Assembly: GCA_011772595.1 (NCBI GenBank)
Contig: WVZH01000326.1
Coordinates: forward strand, 176,352 to 182,864
Origin: Anaerolineales bacterium
GTDB taxonomy: Bacteria > Chloroflexota > Anaerolineae > Anaerolineales > E44-bin32
DNA length: 6,513 nucleotides
Reading direction: 5' to 3'
This document shows, piece after piece, positions 4,637 through 6,513 of the stretch. Numbering within the stretch: position 1 is the first letter of the stretch; every line of letters starts with the position of its first letter. The notes beneath the pieces are model-generated. The model saw nothing but the letters and a program-made list of their open reading frames with translations, was not told the origin of the DNA and did not search any database. Made by a program: the position numbers and the translations under genes.

Positions 4637-6508
4637 GTGAATTCTCCGCGAGGCAGGAACTCGCTTGTTTTAATGCTCCTGATACTGATTGTGATCATAT
4701 TGGTGTTTCAATTCCGCAACGGCGGAACGCAGCCCGAGCGATTACCCTTCAATATGGTTGCAGAGAAGATAAAATCGGGAGAAATATCCCGCATAACAGT
4801 TAACGAAAATGAACTCGAGGTCGTATACGCGACGGGGGACAAAGCGATCTCCAGAAAAGAACCTACAAAAACACTCGTTGAACAACTCCTCGATTTGGGC
4901 GTCACCTCGGAAGACCTGTCGGGTGAATTCTTTAAGCTTGAGATCAAGGAGCCGAGTGATTGGAACACTGTCCTGAGCTTGATCACCTACATTCTTCCCG
5001 CACTGCTCGTCGTCGGTTTGATCTGGCTGATGCTGCGCCAAGCGCAAGGAAGCAACAATCAGGCCCTTTCCTTCGGGAAGAGCCGGGCACGTATGTTTAC
5101 GGGCGATCAACCCACAGTTACCTTCGACGACGTTGCCGGCGTTGAAGAGGCGAAGGAAGAATTACAGGAAGTGGTGGAATTTCTCAAAGAACCGGAGAAA
5201 TTCATCACCCTTGGTGCCCGTATCCCCAAGGGCGTACTATTGATCGGTGCACCAGGTACCGGTAAGACACTGATGGCCAAAGCCGTCTCTGGGGAGGCTG
5301 GTGTTCCCTTCTTCTCGATTTCGGGCTCGGAATTCGTTGAGATGTTCGTTGGTGTCGGTGCCAGCCGGGTGCGCGATTTGTTCGACCAAGCGAAGCGCCA
5401 CTCACCTTGCATTGTCTTCGTCGATGAGATCGACGCCGTTGGGCGCCATCGAGGCGCGGGTCTCGGCGGCAGCCATGATGAGCGCGAGCAAACGTTGAAT
5501 CAGATGCTTGTCGAAATGGACGGATTTGATACCGACACCAATGTGATCATCATGGCGGCGACCAATCGCCCCGACATCCTCGATCCGGCATTACTGCGCC
5601 CCGGACGATTTGACCGTCGAGTGGTGCTCGATAGGCCCGACATGCGCGGCCGAGAGGCGATCCTTAAGGTTCACACCAAGGGCAAGCCGCTCGAGCAGGA
5701 AGTCGAGTTAGACGTCATCGCCAAATCTACGCCCGGTTTTGTGGGTGCCGATCTTGAGAATCTCGTCAACGAGGCTGCTATCCTGGCCGCTCGACGTGAT
5801 AAACGCACGATCGGTCAGTCGGAATTCGAGGAATCCATCGAACGTGTCATTGCTGGACCGGAACGTAAAAGTCGCATCATCAGTGAAGAGGAAAAGCATA
5901 TCGTTGCTTACCACGAAGCCGGTCATGCCGTAGTCGGTCATGTCATTCCAGAAGCCGATCCGGTCCATAAAGTCAGCATCATCGCTCGAGGCATGATGGG
6001 TGGCTATACGATGGCCTTACCCGAGGAAGATCGTACCTTAATTGCACGCAACAAGATGAAAGCAGACATGGCCTTCATGTTGGGCGGTCGTGCTGCGGAG
6101 GAAATTGTCTTCAGCGACATCACCTCGGGTGCTGCAAACGACCTCGAGCGCGTTACGAAACTCGCCCGCTCTATGGTCACGAGGCTTGGAATGAGCGAAT
6201 CGCTTGGACCGATGGTCTACGGGCAAAAGGATGAGCTCGTTTTCCTCGGGCGAGAGATCGGCGAACAAAGAGACTATTCCGAAAGCATCGCTGAAGAGAT
6301 CGACACTGAGGTTCGCCACTTAGTTCATGCGGCGTATGGGCGCGCGCTTGAAATCTTGAATCAATACCGGCCACAGCTCGACGCCGTCGCTCAACGATTG
6401 ATCGAAGTTGAAACCATCGATCGGACAGAGTTTGAGCGTATTTTCGATGAGCCTGTGCAAGAGAAAAATGGCGGAACGCCTATTCCCATGCCGGCCGTAG
6501 GTGATTAG
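4637..6508 (+). CDS. ftsH: ATP-dependent zinc metalloprotease FtsH
   Basis: This complete 623-aa FtsH is the membrane-bound AAA+ protease that forms hexamers and degrades misfolded membrane proteins and some regulators. Domains in order: membrane segment 1 (about 9-26), extracytoplasmic domain (27-110), membrane segment 2 (about 111-134), AAA+ ATPase (about 160-405) and peptidase M41 (about 415-605). Key residues seen: Walker A GAPGTGKT (204-211), pore loop MFVG (236-239), Walker B IVFVDEID (259-266), the second region of homology with N310 and arginine fingers R321 and R324, the zinc motif HEAGH (426-430) and third ligand D502 in [11 protein letters not shown]. All are intact and the length is usual. 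It starts at GTG with a strong Shine-Dalgarno and has its own promoter. Only 5 bases follow the stop, so the downstream context is unknown. Confidence 0.98.
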   Translation: MNSPRGRNSLVLMLLILIVIILVFQFRNGGTQPERLPFNMVAEKIKSGEISRITVNENELEVVYATGDKAISRKEPTKTLVEQLLDLGVTSEDLSGEFFKLEIKEPSDWNTVLSLITYILPALLVVGLIWLMLRQAQGSNNQALSFGKSRARMFTGDQPTVTFDDVAGVEEAKEELQEVVEFLKEPEKFITLGARIPKGVLLIGAPGTGKTLMAKAVSGEAGVPFFSISGSEFVEMFVGVGASRVRDLFDQAKRHSPCIVFVDEIDAVGRHRGAGLGGSHDEREQTLNQMLVEMDGFDTDTNVIIMAATNRPDILDPALLRPGRFDRRVVLDRPDMRGREAILKVHTKGKPLEQEVELDVIAKSTPGFVGADLENLVNEAAILAARRDKRTIGQSEFEESIERVIAGPERKSRIISEEEKHIVAYHEAGHAVVGHVIPEADPVHKVSIIARGMMGGYTMALPEEDRTLIARNKMKADMAFMLGGRAAEEIVFSDITSGAANDLERVTKLARSMVTRLGMSESLGPMVYGQKDELVFLGREIGEQRDYSESIAEEIDTEVRHLVHAAYGRALEILNQYRPQLDAVAQRLIEVETIDRTEFERIFDEPVQEKNGGTPIPMPAVGD

Positions 6509-6513
6509 ATCAA

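Overview
The window looks like a piece of a bacterial chromosome of middling GC content. The best guess for its source is an uncultured Chloroflexota (Anaerolineae-like) bacterium. That rests on the style of the FtsH and KdpE-type proteins, a Hanks-type kinase next to a membrane-anchored SH3b protein, and a stand-alone DUF971 protein. It is an impression from protein style, not a database result. No mobile element, CRISPR array, tRNA or rRNA was seen.

Layout. (1) 1-863, plus strand: the 3' end of an unrecognised gene, then 2 nt later an OmpR/PhoB-family (KdpE-like) response regulator. (2) 864-1741: a 224-nt gap holding a good promoter whose 17-bp spacer is filled by an inverted repeat, then a NarL/LuxR-family (DevR/DesR-like) response regulator with a GTG start. 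(3) 1816-3323, minus strand: three genes, in transcription order a membrane-anchored SH3b protein, a DUF971 protein with its own promoter, and a 186-aa helical protein of unknown function that appears translationally coupled to DUF971. (4) 3324-3429: a divergent promoter region with a dyad midway between the two -10 boxes. (5) 3430-4476, plus strand: a membrane-anchored Ser/Thr protein kinase of the non-RD type. (6) 4477-4636: an intergenic region with an extended -10 promoter, short direct repeats and a strong Shine-Dalgarno. (7) 4637-6508: a complete ftsH.

Theme. The region is rich in signalling and envelope quality control: two response regulators without a visible histidine kinase, a transmembrane kinase, a surface SH3b protein and the membrane protease FtsH. 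No single pathway can be proven from the sequence. The kinase and the SH3b protein are the pair most likely to work together, because they are divergent and share a compact control region. I see no clear new defence system or biosynthetic system. The most unusual signals are regulatory: the dyad inside the promoter spacer before the NarL-type regulator, and the dyad between the divergent kinase and SH3b promoters.
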